Source: Rhodospirillaceae bacterium (GTDB lineage Bacteria; Pseudomonadota; Alphaproteobacteria; Micavibrionales; UBA2020). From it: a DNA stretch of 9,609 bases. The stretch is taken from positions 1-9,609 of the forward strand of contig DQGU01000231.1 in the NCBI GenBank assembly GCA_003524565.1, given 5' to 3'. Of this stretch, positions 1 through 6,674 are shown in pieces; within the stretch, counting starts at the first letter, position 1; each line of letters opens with the position of its first letter. The notes below the pieces were generated by a model. The model did not search any database. It saw nothing but the letters and a program-made list of their open reading frames with translations, and was not told the origin of the DNA. A program made the position numbers and the translations under genes.

Positions 1-116
1 CAACGCGGCAAATATTCGTCATTTGCCGCTGCGTTATCATTGGCAGATTTGCGCGCGCGGTTGAAATCGTCTTGCAGGCGTTTTTGCGGCAGCATGCCGT
101 TTCTGGGGTTTTTCAT
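1..116 (-). CDS. Unidentified protein, N-terminal fragment (runs off left edge)
   Basis: An ATG at 116-114 overlaps the pepF1 stop codon in an ATGA arrangement, and the frame stays open for 38 codons to the window edge, so this is the 5' part of a gene whose remainder is outside. An AGGGGA stretch lies about 6 nt before the ATG, inside the end of pepF1, and would serve as ribosome binding site. The visible residues are hydrophilic and basic at first (MKNPRNGMLPQKRLQDDFNR), then small and polar with an ANDNAAANDE segment at about residues 25-34. There is no signal peptide or membrane segment. The overlap suggests translational coupling to pepF1 and hence co-transcription. I do not recognise the family. 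The alternative is that the open frame is chance and pepF1 is simply the last gene, but the overlap plus ribosome-binding sequence favours a real gene. Confidence 0.5.
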   Translation of the reverse strand, partial: MKNPRNGMLPQKRLQDDFNRARKSANDNAAANDEYLPR

Positions 117-2128
117 GGAGCGTCCCCTGCACTTGGCGGTTTCGGCGGCTTGGGCACTTCCTCCACCCCTGCGGCGGGAGGTTTGCGGCGGGATGCTTTT
201 TTGAACGCTTTTTCTGCCGTTTTATCGGGCGCGTTGTCATTCGCGCCGTCTTTATCGGATGTCAGCGATTTGCCCGCTTTTTTGAAATCCTGCTCGGCCT
301 TTTGCGCCCGCTCGATTTTCTGGTCGAGGGCGAAAAGCTCGTCGATATAACGTTCAATAACGCCAAGCCCCTTGCGCCAAAAGGCCGGATTGTCGATGTC
401 AAAACCGAAAGGAGAGAGAAGTTCCTCATGCGTTTTGCTGCCGCCGGCAGAAAGCAGCGCGGTATATTTCTGCGCGAAATCCTGCTTATCCGCCGCCTTG
501 TCGTAGCTGTCATACAGCGCGTTCACAAGGCAATCGCCAAAGGCATAGGCATAAACGTAAAACGGCGTATGAATAAAATGCGGCACATAAGCCCAGAGGT
601 TTTCCGCGCCCGGTGTATCCATGTTGATGGCCGGGCCGAGGCTATCGCGCGTCACATCCCGCCAGAGGGCGCCGATGCGCTCGGGCGACAGCTCCCCTTT
701 TTCGCGGTATTCGGCGTGCAGTTTTTGCTCGAACGTGAAAAAGGCCGTCTGGCGGACAGATGTGTTCAGCATATCTTCAATTTTACCAGCCAGCATGGCG
801 CGGCGTGCGGCGGGGTCTTCCTCACGCGCCAAAAGCGCACGGAAAGTCAGCATCTCGCCAAATACGCTGGCGGTTTCGGCAACCGTCAGGGGCGTATCGG
901 CCATCAGATGCCCCTGCTTTGCCGCCAGCACCTGATGGATGCCATGCCCCAGTTCATGCGCCAGTGTCATCACATCGCCCGGCGTGCCGAAATAGTTCAG
1001 CAGGATGAAAGGATGCGCGGAGGGGACGGAGGGGTGCGAAAACGCGCCGCTATCCTTGCCTGCGCGCGGCGCGGCATCTATCCAGCCTTCGTCAAAAAAG
1101 CGGCGGCCGATTTTTTCCATCTCCGGCGACAGGCAGGCAAAGGCAGACAGCACGATTTCTTTCGCCTCATCCCACGGGATATGTTTTTGCGGCGCATCGC
1201 CGAGCAGCGCATTGCGGTCGGCGGGGTGCAGGCGCGCTACACCGCTTTTTTTCGCTTTCCATGCGTAATAACGGTGCGATGTTTTGCCCTGCGCCGCTTT
1301 CACCGCCACGCTCATGGCGGCGACGGTGTCGCGTTCGATATGGTTTTCAAGATGGCGGCTGTCTTCGGGCTTTTCAAACCCGCGCTGGGTGTCTTCGGCC
1401 GCTTTCAGCGCGGCAAGCGTGTTGGTGATAAGCGCGAAGGCGCCGATATTCTCGCCAAGCCCCTTGGTGAAAGATTCCCACGCCGCGCGGCGTTTGGCAG
1501 CGTCGCGGTCATTATCGATGATGTTCAGCGTTTCCGCTTCGGTCAGTTTTTGACCATCCACGTCAAAGCGCATGCCCTGCATGGTCAAATCGAACAGGCG
1601 GCGCCAGGCGTCTTCGGCCGCGCCTTCTTTCAGGTGGCGGTATTTTTCAGCCTCGTCATCCAGCTGGTGCGGGCGGCTGGCACGCAGCGCGCCTATCCAC
1701 GGGGCGTATGCCGAAAGCTCCGGCGCGGCGATTTTTTGCAGCAGCGCAGGCTCGGGTATTTTATTCAGCTCCAGCGTGAAAAACAAAAGCTCCTGCGTCG
1801 CGCCGCGCAGGCGGTCATCGATTTTGCTGGCGAAAGCATCTTCGCGGTTGTCGGCCGCGCGCAAAAGCGACACATAGGTTTCAACACGCGCGATGTTTTC
1901 GGTGATTTTTTCAAACCGCGCCACCGCCGCACCCAAGCCCGCACCGTCGGCCTTGGCCACTTTGCCGCGCCAGTCGCGCGCGAAAGCTTCGACATCGCGG
2001 TCGATAGCCGCAAGCGCGTTTTTGAATTCAGGGGAATCTTTACCCGGAAAAAGAGCCGACAAATCCCAGCGCGGGAGCATGTCCTGCGGCGGCGGGGTAT
2101 CCGGTTTGTTGTCCGGCTTGTCTTGCAT
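113..2128 (-). CDS. pepF: M3-family oligoendopeptidase (PepF/M3 type), copy 1
   Basis: Zinc metallopeptidase of family M3, predicted to cut short peptides in the cytosol; no signal peptide is seen. Numbering from the 2128 start gives 671 aa. The zinc site is HELGH at 391-395, with the expected third ligand E418 in TVAETAS. The conserved HxPFYVYAYAFG segment that helps bind substrate and stabilise the transition state in M3 enzymes is at about 517-531. Length and motif order fit the pepF/M3 group. The frame is open to an ATG at 2176, but I chose 2128 because GGAGGA precedes it directly and the family does not need the extra 16 residues. Residues from about 603 to 671 form a Lys/Ala/Pro-rich, low-complexity tail after the catalytic domain. 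It is strongly similar to the second M3 peptidase at 3274-5175, so the two are paralogs. The stop overlaps the next start. The fold and class are secure; the substrate range is not. Confidence 0.93.
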   Translation of the reverse strand: MQDKPDNKPDTPPPQDMLPRWDLSALFPGKDSPEFKNALAAIDRDVEAFARDWRGKVAKADGAGLGAAVARFEKITENIARVETYVSLLRAADNREDAFASKIDDRLRGATQELLFFTLELNKIPEPALLQKIAAPELSAYAPWIGALRASRPHQLDDEAEKYRHLKEGAAEDAWRRLFDLTMQGMRFDVDGQKLTEAETLNIIDNDRDAAKRRAAWESFTKGLGENIGAFALITNTLAALKAAEDTQRGFEKPEDSRHLENHIERDTVAAMSVAVKAAQGKTSHRYYAWKAKKSGVARLHPADRNALLGDAPQKHIPWDEAKEIVLSAFACLSPEMEKIGRRFFDEGWIDAAPRAGKDSGAFSHPSVPSAHPFILLNYFGTPGDVMTLAHELGHGIHQVLAAKQGHLMADTPLTVAETASVFGEMLTFRALLAREEDPAARRAMLAGKIEDMLNTSVRQTAFFTFEQKLHAEYREKGELSPERIGALWRDVTRDSLGPAINMDTPGAENLWAYVPHFIHTPFYVYAYAFGDCLVNALYDSYDKAADKQDFAQKYTALLSAGGSKTHEELLSPFGFDIDNPAFWRKGLGVIERYIDELFALDQKIERAQKAEQDFKKAGKSLTSDKDGANDNAPDKTAEKAFKKASRRKPPAAGVEEVPKPPKPPSAGDAP

Positions 2129-2130
2129 CT

Positions 2131-2136
2131 TCCTCC
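2131..2136 (-). promoter_or_regulatory. Ribosome binding site that fixes the pepF copy 1 start
   Basis: On the minus strand GGAGGA is followed by AG and the ATG at 2128-2126. The GGAGG core matches the anti-Shine-Dalgarno strongly, though the spacing to the ATG is short (3 nt from GGAGG). It argues for the 2128 start over the upstream in-frame ATG at 2176, where no comparable sequence is seen. Confidence 0.6.
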
Positions 2137-2219
2137 GAAGCGTTATTCGAAGATTTGACGGCGCAGCCGAAGCCACGCAAACACCCGTTATGCCGCCCGT
2201 CTATCCCGGCCATTTTAAA

Positions 2220-2243
2220 TCTGCCGCTATTATGCGCGGCAGA
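2220..2243 (-). terminator. GC-rich hairpin, possible weak terminator of the cyclase operon
   Basis: Perfect 8-bp inverted repeat, TCTGCCGC at 2220-2227 and GCGGCAGA at 2236-2243, with an 8-nt loop. On the minus strand it is followed by TTTAAAAT, which is only a poor U-tract. It could be an intrinsic terminator for the upstream cyclase gene or a structured part of the pepF 5' leader. The stem is clear in the sequence; the function is inferred. Confidence 0.35.
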
Positions 2244-2270
2244 AACGGCTTCTTGTTTGAACGAACGACC

Positions 2271-2311
2271 AAAAGCCTAACACAGAATTTTATGACAGAA
2301 AGGCTTTTCTG
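2271..2311 (-). repeat. Overlapping inverted repeats with mutually exclusive pairing
   Basis: Two inverted repeats share an arm. The long one pairs AAAAGCCT (2271-2278) with AGGCTTTT (2301-2308) across a 22-nt loop. The short one pairs CAGAAA (2296-2301) with TTTCTG (2306-2311) across a 4-nt loop. Because 2301-2308 takes part in both, an RNA could form only one at a time. The long repeat ends in TTTT on both strands, which resembles a bidirectional terminator, but the stem is AT-rich and weak. A regulatory role is speculative. Confidence 0.3.
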
Positions 2312-2350
2312 CCCGTCTGGCGCTTTTTAGTTTCCCGAATATTATAGAGT

Positions 2351-3265
2351 TTAGTTCCTGAATACGGAAATACGGTCGCGGCCGGCTTTCTTCGCATCGT
2401 AAACCGCGCTGTCGGCACGGCCGAGCACGCCGTCGATGGCGGTTTCGCCGTCTTTGAATTCGGCGATGCCGATGCTGACAGTGAAATTAATTTTATGGTC
2501 GTTGTAGGTGAGCAGGTTATCGGCGGTCAGGCGGCGCAGACGCTCCCCTATCACCGTTGCGCCCTGAATATCGGTTTCCGGCAAAAGCGCGACGAATTCT
2601 TCGCCGCCCCAGCGGCCAAAAACGTCCACGTTGCGCAGGGCGTTGGTGCAAATCATGGTGAATCTTTGCAGCGCTTTGTCACCCGCACCATGGCCGTAGG
2701 TATCATTCAGGCGTTTGAAATGGTCAAGGTCGAACATCAAAATCGACAGCGGGTGGTGATAGCGGTTGGCGCGCAGCGCTTCGCGCGCCGCAATCGCGGT
2801 GAATTCGCGGCGGTTGAACGCGCCCGTCAGCGGGTCTGTCGCGGCCAGACGCAGCAATTCTTCTTCGGTTTTGCGGTTCTTGCTGATGTCGCGCACGACG
2901 GCGCCATAGAATTTCTGGTCGCCGCGGCTGAGGTCGAAAATCGACGCGCTGGCCACAAATTCCTCGCCGCTTTTACGGCGGCCATAAATCTGGCGGTGCC
3001 GGTCTTCGGCATGTTTGACAGCCACATCGGCATGGCCGAATTCGTGAATCATCATATCATGTTGGATATGAAACCGCTCCGGCAGCAGGGTATCAAGCTT
3101 TTGGCCGGTGATTTCATTGGCGGCATAGCCGAAAATCCGCTCTGCCCCTTCGTTGAAAAAAACGATTTCGCTATTGCGGTCGATAATAACGACGGCTTCT
3201 TCGGCATGAAGGGCGATTTGCCGGCACAGGTCGGCGATTCTGGCTTTTTTACCGAAAAGAAACAT
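2351..3265 (-). CDS. PAS-GGDEF diguanylate cyclase
   Basis: Makes cyclic di-GMP from two GTP. The protein is 304 aa with no membrane segment, so it should be cytosolic. A PAS sensor domain spans about residues 12-130, with the typical NEGAERIFGYAANEITG stretch at about 38-54 and RRKSGEEF at 96-103. A GGDEF domain follows at about 140-302. It has DPLTG at 144-148, the metal- and GTP-binding FDLDHFKRLND at 178-188, and the active-site signature GGEEF at 220-224. RNVD at 211-214 lies exactly five residues before GGEEF, which is the inhibitory I-site position, so product feedback inhibition is likely. No EAL or HD-GYP domain is present. The start lies 8 nt after the stop of the M3 peptidase at 3274-5175, so the two are probably one transcript, although no strong ribosome-binding sequence is seen. 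The PAS ligand is unknown. Confidence 0.93.
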   Translation of the reverse strand: MFLFGKKARIADLCRQIALHAEEAVVIIDRNSEIVFFNEGAERIFGYAANEITGQKLDTLLPERFHIQHDMMIHEFGHADVAVKHAEDRHRQIYGRRKSGEEFVASASIFDLSRGDQKFYGAVVRDISKNRKTEEELLRLAATDPLTGAFNRREFTAIAAREALRANRYHHPLSILMFDLDHFKRLNDTYGHGAGDKALQRFTMICTNALRNVDVFGRWGGEEFVALLPETDIQGATVIGERLRRLTADNLLTYNDHKINFTVSIGIAEFKDGETAIDGVLGRADSAVYDAKKAGRDRISVFRN

Positions 3266-3273
3266 GATGTCCG

Positions 3274-5175
3274 TTATCGTTTTTTACGCGGGCGTGCTTT
3301 GCGCGGCTGCGTGGCCAGATTATCAGCCTTCCCGCCCGATTCCAACTGGTCTATGAAACTTTCAATCAGCGAAAGCCCGCGCCGCCAGAAGGCAGGGTCG
3401 CCCGCATCCAGCCCGAAAGGTTTCAGCAGCGCACGGTGATGCAGCGTGCCCCCCGCTGCGAGCAGCGCGATATATTTATCGGCAAACGCCTGCCCCTGCC
3501 CTTTCTTGTCAGAATCCACATAGGCCATGTAAAGCGCGTTCACAAGACAATCACCGAACGCATAGGCATAGACGTAAAAGGGCGAATGGTAAAAATGCGA
3601 TATATACGCCCAGAAATAGCGGTAGTTTTCGTCATACTTGAACGCGGGGCCGAGGCTTTTGCGCATCACGTCCATCCAGATGTCGCCGATTTCATCCGGC
3701 GTCAGCTCGCCTTTTTTGCGCGCCTGATGGAATTGCCATTCGAAATCATGGAATGCAATCTGGCGCACGACGGTGTTGAGCATATCCTCCACTTTGCGCG
3801 CCAGAAGCGCACGGCGCGCGGCAGGGTCGGTTTCACTGGCCAGCAGGGATTGAAAGACCAGCATTTCCCCAAACACGCTGGCAGTTTCGGCCAGCGTCAG
3901 GGGCGTATCGGCCATGAAATACCCCTGCTGCGCCGCCAGTACCTGATGCACGCCATGCCCCATTTCGTGGGCAAGTGTCATGACGTCTTCGAGCCCGTTT
4001 TTATAGTTCATCAAAATATACGGGTGCGCCGATGGTATCGTCGATGCCGAAAATGCGCCGCTGTCTTTGCCTGCGCGCGGGCGCGCGTCTATCCAGCCGC
4101 CATCGAAAAATTTCTGCGCCACAGCCGCCAGCTGCGGATGAAACGCGCCGTAAGCCGCCAGTACGGTTTTGCACCCCGCATCCCAGCCCAGCCTGCGCTT
4201 CGCCGCGAAGGGCAGCGGTGCGTTTCTGTCCCAGATATCCAGCTGCTTTTTGCCCATCCAGCCGGCTTTAAGCTTGTAGTAGCGGTGTGACAGGCGTTTG
4301 TGACTGGCGCGCACGCTATCCACAAGTGCCATCACCACACCGTCTTCGACCTGATTGTCGAGGTTGCGCGACGCCATCACGCTTTTGAATCCGCGCTGGC
4401 GTTCATCCACCTCTTTTTCCTTGGCGAGGGTATTGAGGATAAAACCGTAGGTGCCCGCGTTTTCTTTTAAAACCTTGCCAATCGACGCATGCGCATCACG
4501 CCGCACGGCGGCATCGTCCGACAGCAACTGATGGAATATTTCCGTTTCCGTCAGCGTTTTACCGCGGAAAGGAAAGCGCAGCTTGGCCGATGTTTCATCG
4601 AACATGCGCATCCATGCGCCCGCACCGGTGACGTCGCGGTCATGCAGGATTTTTTCAACTTCGTCTGACAGCTGATAGGGGCGATAGGCGCGCATCTGCG
4701 CCAGCACGGGTTTATAGCGGGCGACTTCAGGATGCTTCAGCCACTTGGTGAAAACGGTATCCGGCACGCGGTTCAGCTCCAGCCGGAAAAAGACCATATC
4801 GGCGGAAATATCATTCAGCGTTTCACTGACGGATTGATACAGCTGCCCCGCTGCGGCATCGTCCAGCTTGGTCTGCCGGTCAAGCGAGACATAGCTGCCA
4901 TAGCGGCCGAGCGTTTCGCTGATTTTTTCGTAAAGTGCGAAGGCGGCTGCAAAACCTTCCGCACCAAGGCGCCCCACCTTGTTTTCGTATTTTGCCCGAA
5001 AAGCCGCCGCATCGCGCGCGGCGGCCGCGAGCCCCTTGGCGATATGTTTTTGCGCGGGCGCGGGCACAAGGTCATCCAGCGACCAGACGGGCAAGGTGGC
5101 GCTTTGACGCGGCTGGGCGGATTTTCTTGTTTTCACGGGGTTTTTCGTCTTGGCGGCGCGGGTTTTTGCGGGCAT
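3274..5175 (-). CDS. pepF: M3-family oligoendopeptidase (PepF/M3 type), copy 2
   Basis: Second M3 zinc oligopeptidase, 633 aa, predicted cytosolic. The zinc site is HEMGH at 403-407 with third ligand E430 in TLAETAS; the substrate segment HFYHSPFYVYAYAFG is at about 527-541. From the HExxH motif through the next 70 residues it is identical to copy 1 at 55 positions by direct count, while the N-terminal halves are less alike, so the copies are old paralogs rather than a fresh duplication. It has a basic N-terminal extension of about 27 residues (Lys/Arg/Thr-rich) before the conserved VWSLDDLVP, and it ends in a basic ARPRKKR tail. The start at 5175 has AGAGAG 5 nt upstream on the minus strand. 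It heads an apparent operon with the diguanylate cyclase and is divergent from coq9. The enzyme class is secure; why the genome keeps two copies is unknown. Confidence 0.93.
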   Translation of the reverse strand: MPAKTRAAKTKNPVKTRKSAQPRQSATLPVWSLDDLVPAPAQKHIAKGLAAAARDAAAFRAKYENKVGRLGAEGFAAAFALYEKISETLGRYGSYVSLDRQTKLDDAAAGQLYQSVSETLNDISADMVFFRLELNRVPDTVFTKWLKHPEVARYKPVLAQMRAYRPYQLSDEVEKILHDRDVTGAGAWMRMFDETSAKLRFPFRGKTLTETEIFHQLLSDDAAVRRDAHASIGKVLKENAGTYGFILNTLAKEKEVDERQRGFKSVMASRNLDNQVEDGVVMALVDSVRASHKRLSHRYYKLKAGWMGKKQLDIWDRNAPLPFAAKRRLGWDAGCKTVLAAYGAFHPQLAAVAQKFFDGGWIDARPRAGKDSGAFSASTIPSAHPYILMNYKNGLEDVMTLAHEMGHGVHQVLAAQQGYFMADTPLTLAETASVFGEMLVFQSLLASETDPAARRALLARKVEDMLNTVVRQIAFHDFEWQFHQARKKGELTPDEIGDIWMDVMRKSLGPAFKYDENYRYFWAYISHFYHSPFYVYAYAFGDCLVNALYMAYVDSDKKGQGQAFADKYIALLAAGGTLHHRALLKPFGLDAGDPAFWRRGLSLIESFIDQLESGGKADNLATQPRKARPRKKR

Positions 5176-5265
5176 GGCTACTCTCTGACACCGGAATATG
5201 TTAGAATTTTATAAAGGATGTTTAGTGTAATCTACACATCCGTCCTGCAAATTCAAAGGCCGCAC
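5176..5265. promoter_or_regulatory. Divergent promoter region between pepF copy 2 and coq9
   Basis: AT-rich compared with the flanking genes. On the plus strand CTGACA (5185-5190) and TATAAA (5210-5215) could form a promoter, but the 19-nt spacer is long. On the minus strand TTGAAT and TAGATT are 17 nt apart (complement of about 5226-5254), and a TATAAA also occurs on that strand. A short inverted repeat, GTGTA-ATC-TACAC, sits at 5225-5237 and could be an operator. If transcription of coq9 starts near 5222, the ATG at 5218 cannot be its start. All elements are imperfect matches. Confidence 0.35.
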
Positions 5266-5964
5266 ATGCCCCCCTCCGCCCGCCGCGCGCGCAAGCCGAA
5301 ACAAAACACCACCCGCCGGAACAAAGACGGCGCAGATATGAACACACTGCGCACGCAAATCTTGCTGGCCGCCTTGCCGGATGTCGCCTTTGACGGATGG
5401 CACGACGGGCTGGTCGAGGCCGCCGCCGCACGCGCAGGCATAGACGTTTCCGCGGCCGATGCGGCTTTTCCGAACGGCACGCGCGAACTGGCGCTTTATT
5501 TTTCCAGCTGGGCGGACGATGAAATGCAAAAACGTCTGGCGCGTGAAAATCTGGAATCCTTGCGCGTGCGCGACCGCGTGGCGCGCGGGGTCGAAATCCG
5601 GCTTGATATTCTTGCGCCATGGAAACAGGCGGTATCCAGCGCCCTTTGTCACCTCGGCACACCGCCGGGCGGGCTTTTGCTGCCGCAGCATGTCTGGCGC
5701 AGCGCCGATATTATCTGGCAGGCGGCGGGCGACACGGCGACCGATTATAACCGCTATACCAAGCGTTTTTTGCTGTCGGGCGTTATCACCGCCACCATTC
5801 TTTACTGGCTGGGCGATGACAGCGACGGCCATGCGGATACCAAGGCCTTTCTATCGCGCCGTATAGATAACGTGCTGAAAGTCGGCAAAGCCGCCGGCAG
5901 CGCGGGCGCAAAAATCAAACAAGGACTTGCCGCGGCAAAAAGCGTGGGGAGAAAACGGGCATGA
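5266..5964 (+). CDS. coq9: COQ9 family protein (ubiquinone biosynthesis)
   Basis: COQ9 is a lipid-binding TetR-fold protein that presents ubiquinone precursors to the ring-modifying enzymes at the membrane; in yeast and mammals it supports the COQ7 hydroxylase. Conserved stretches are clear (numbering from 5266, 232 aa): AALPDVAFDGW at 35-45, FPNGTRELALYF at 68-79, LRVRDRV at 99-105, DIIWQAAGD at 148-156, TDYNRYTKR at 159-167, YWLGDDS at 180-186 and FLSRRIDNVLK at 195-205. A basic Ala/Gly-rich tail follows. The start is uncertain. The frame is open from ATG 5218, but 5266 has AAGG 6 nt upstream, and 5338 gives MNTLRTQ directly before the domain. The first 24 residues from 5266 are basic and not part of the family core. 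The stop overlaps the next ATG, so the two genes are probably coupled. Confidence 0.9.
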   Translation: MPPSARRARKPKQNTTRRNKDGADMNTLRTQILLAALPDVAFDGWHDGLVEAAAARAGIDVSAADAAFPNGTRELALYFSSWADDEMQKRLARENLESLRVRDRVARGVEIRLDILAPWKQAVSSALCHLGTPPGGLLLPQHVWRSADIIWQAAGDTATDYNRYTKRFLLSGVITATILYWLGDDSDGHADTKAFLSRRIDNVLKVGKAAGSAGAKIKQGLAAAKSVGRKRA

Positions 5965-6671
5965 TTTTCGGGCTTGAACATATCGTCAGCGCCGGCTTGA
6001 TGAGCCTTGCCAGCATTTACAGCTGCCCGCAAGTGCAGCCGGGCCCCGTTTACATCCAGACCCGCAACGGCACGCCGAAATATTATTATCATATCCCCAG
6101 CGCGCAGCTCGGCAACTTTCAGATAGACACCACGTTTTCACGCCATGACAATGAAATTTACGTCGTCGGCGGCGTCACGCAGGGCAAAATCCTGATTTCG
6201 CGCCAGATACAGATGAACATCATGTCCATGCGCGGCGTCGATGCGCACTGCGCGTCTATCAAACAAATTCAGGTCGTGCTGGATTATCAGCCCGACGTCT
6301 ATATCGCGAATGAATACAGACCCGGCACCTGCCGCTATAACACCACCATGCAGCACGAAGTGCAGCATGTGAATCTTGATGTTATCACCCTTAACGAATT
6401 TATTCCGCGCATTCAGGCGAACATCCAGCGTGCGGTCAACAGCATACCGCCCATGCAGCCCGTGACCAAAAACCAGCTGCCGCAAGTGCAGGAATGGATT
6501 GGCCAGCAAGTGCAGGCCGCCGCGCAGCAGGCGATTGCCGAAATGGATCAGGTACGCCGCGCCCGCCACCAGCGCATTGACAACCGCGAAGAATACACGC
6601 GCCTGTCAAACGCCTGCGCGCATGAGCCAAACCCCATACCCGTTCCCGGCCAGCCGCAACGCCGCCGCTAG
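5961..6671 (+). CDS. Uncharacterised protein with HExxH metalloprotease-like motif
   Basis: A 236-aa protein I cannot assign firmly. HEVQH at 132-136 is a zincin-type motif with D140 and E146 nearby as possible third zinc ligands; there is no metzincin HExxHxxGxxH. The N-terminus (residues 1-21) is moderately hydrophobic and is followed by C22 in IYSC, a poor lipobox or a signal-peptide end without the usual basic start. Cysteines 97 and 124 flank a predicted beta segment and could form a disulfide, consistent with export. Residues about 165-215 are Gln/Arg-rich and probably helical; the end is Pro-rich and basic. The layout (beta-rich half, C...C, HExxH, helix) reminds me of predicted secreted Zn-dependent proteases of the DUF922 type, but the similarity is loose. 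The start is supported by GGGGAG 9 nt upstream and an ATGA overlap with the coq9 stop. Confidence 0.75.
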   Translation: MIFGLEHIVSAGLMSLASIYSCPQVQPGPVYIQTRNGTPKYYYHIPSAQLGNFQIDTTFSRHDNEIYVVGGVTQGKILISRQIQMNIMSMRGVDAHCASIKQIQVVLDYQPDVYIANEYRPGTCRYNTTMQHEVQHVNLDVITLNEFIPRIQANIQRAVNSIPPMQPVTKNQLPQVQEWIGQQVQAAAQQAIAEMDQVRRARHQRIDNREEYTRLSNACAHEPNPIPVPGQPQRRR

Positions 6672-6674
6672 AAA

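Larger units (their letters stand above)
2129..2350 (-). other. Intergenic leader/terminator region between diguanylate cyclase and pepF
   Basis: This 222-bp gap lies between the diguanylate cyclase stop and the pepF copy 1 start, both on the minus strand. I see no convincing coding frame. On the minus strand a perfect TATAAT (complement of 2341-2346) lies just after the cyclase stop, but no good -35 element sits 17 nt before it. Three inverted repeats follow: two overlapping ones at 2271-2311 and a GC-rich hairpin at 2220-2243. The region probably ends transcription of the cyclase operon, starts that of pepF, or both. Which function applies cannot be decided from sequence alone. Confidence 0.45.

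Noticed and set aside
33..44. ANDN stretch resembling the start of an alphaproteobacterial tmRNA tag
   Set aside because: The frame continues past it without the hydrophobic tag ending and stop, and no tmRNA-like flanking structure is visible; it is part of the left-edge coding frame.
302..2158. 618-codon open frame on the plus strand opposite pepF copy 1
   Set aside because: It is antisense to a clearly conserved M3 peptidase, shows no family motif, and is Arg/Phe/Ala-rich as expected from the complement of GC-biased codons.
3032..3046. HEFGH in the PAS domain of the cyclase, which matches HExxH
   Set aside because: It lies in a variable helix of a normal PAS domain without a third ligand or protease fold, so it is a chance match.
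2495..4290. Two further long plus-strand frames (2495-3439 and 3436-4290) opposite the cyclase and pepF copy 2
   Set aside because: They are shadows of well-supported minus-strand genes and have no recognisable domains; the 4-nt overlap between them is coincidental.
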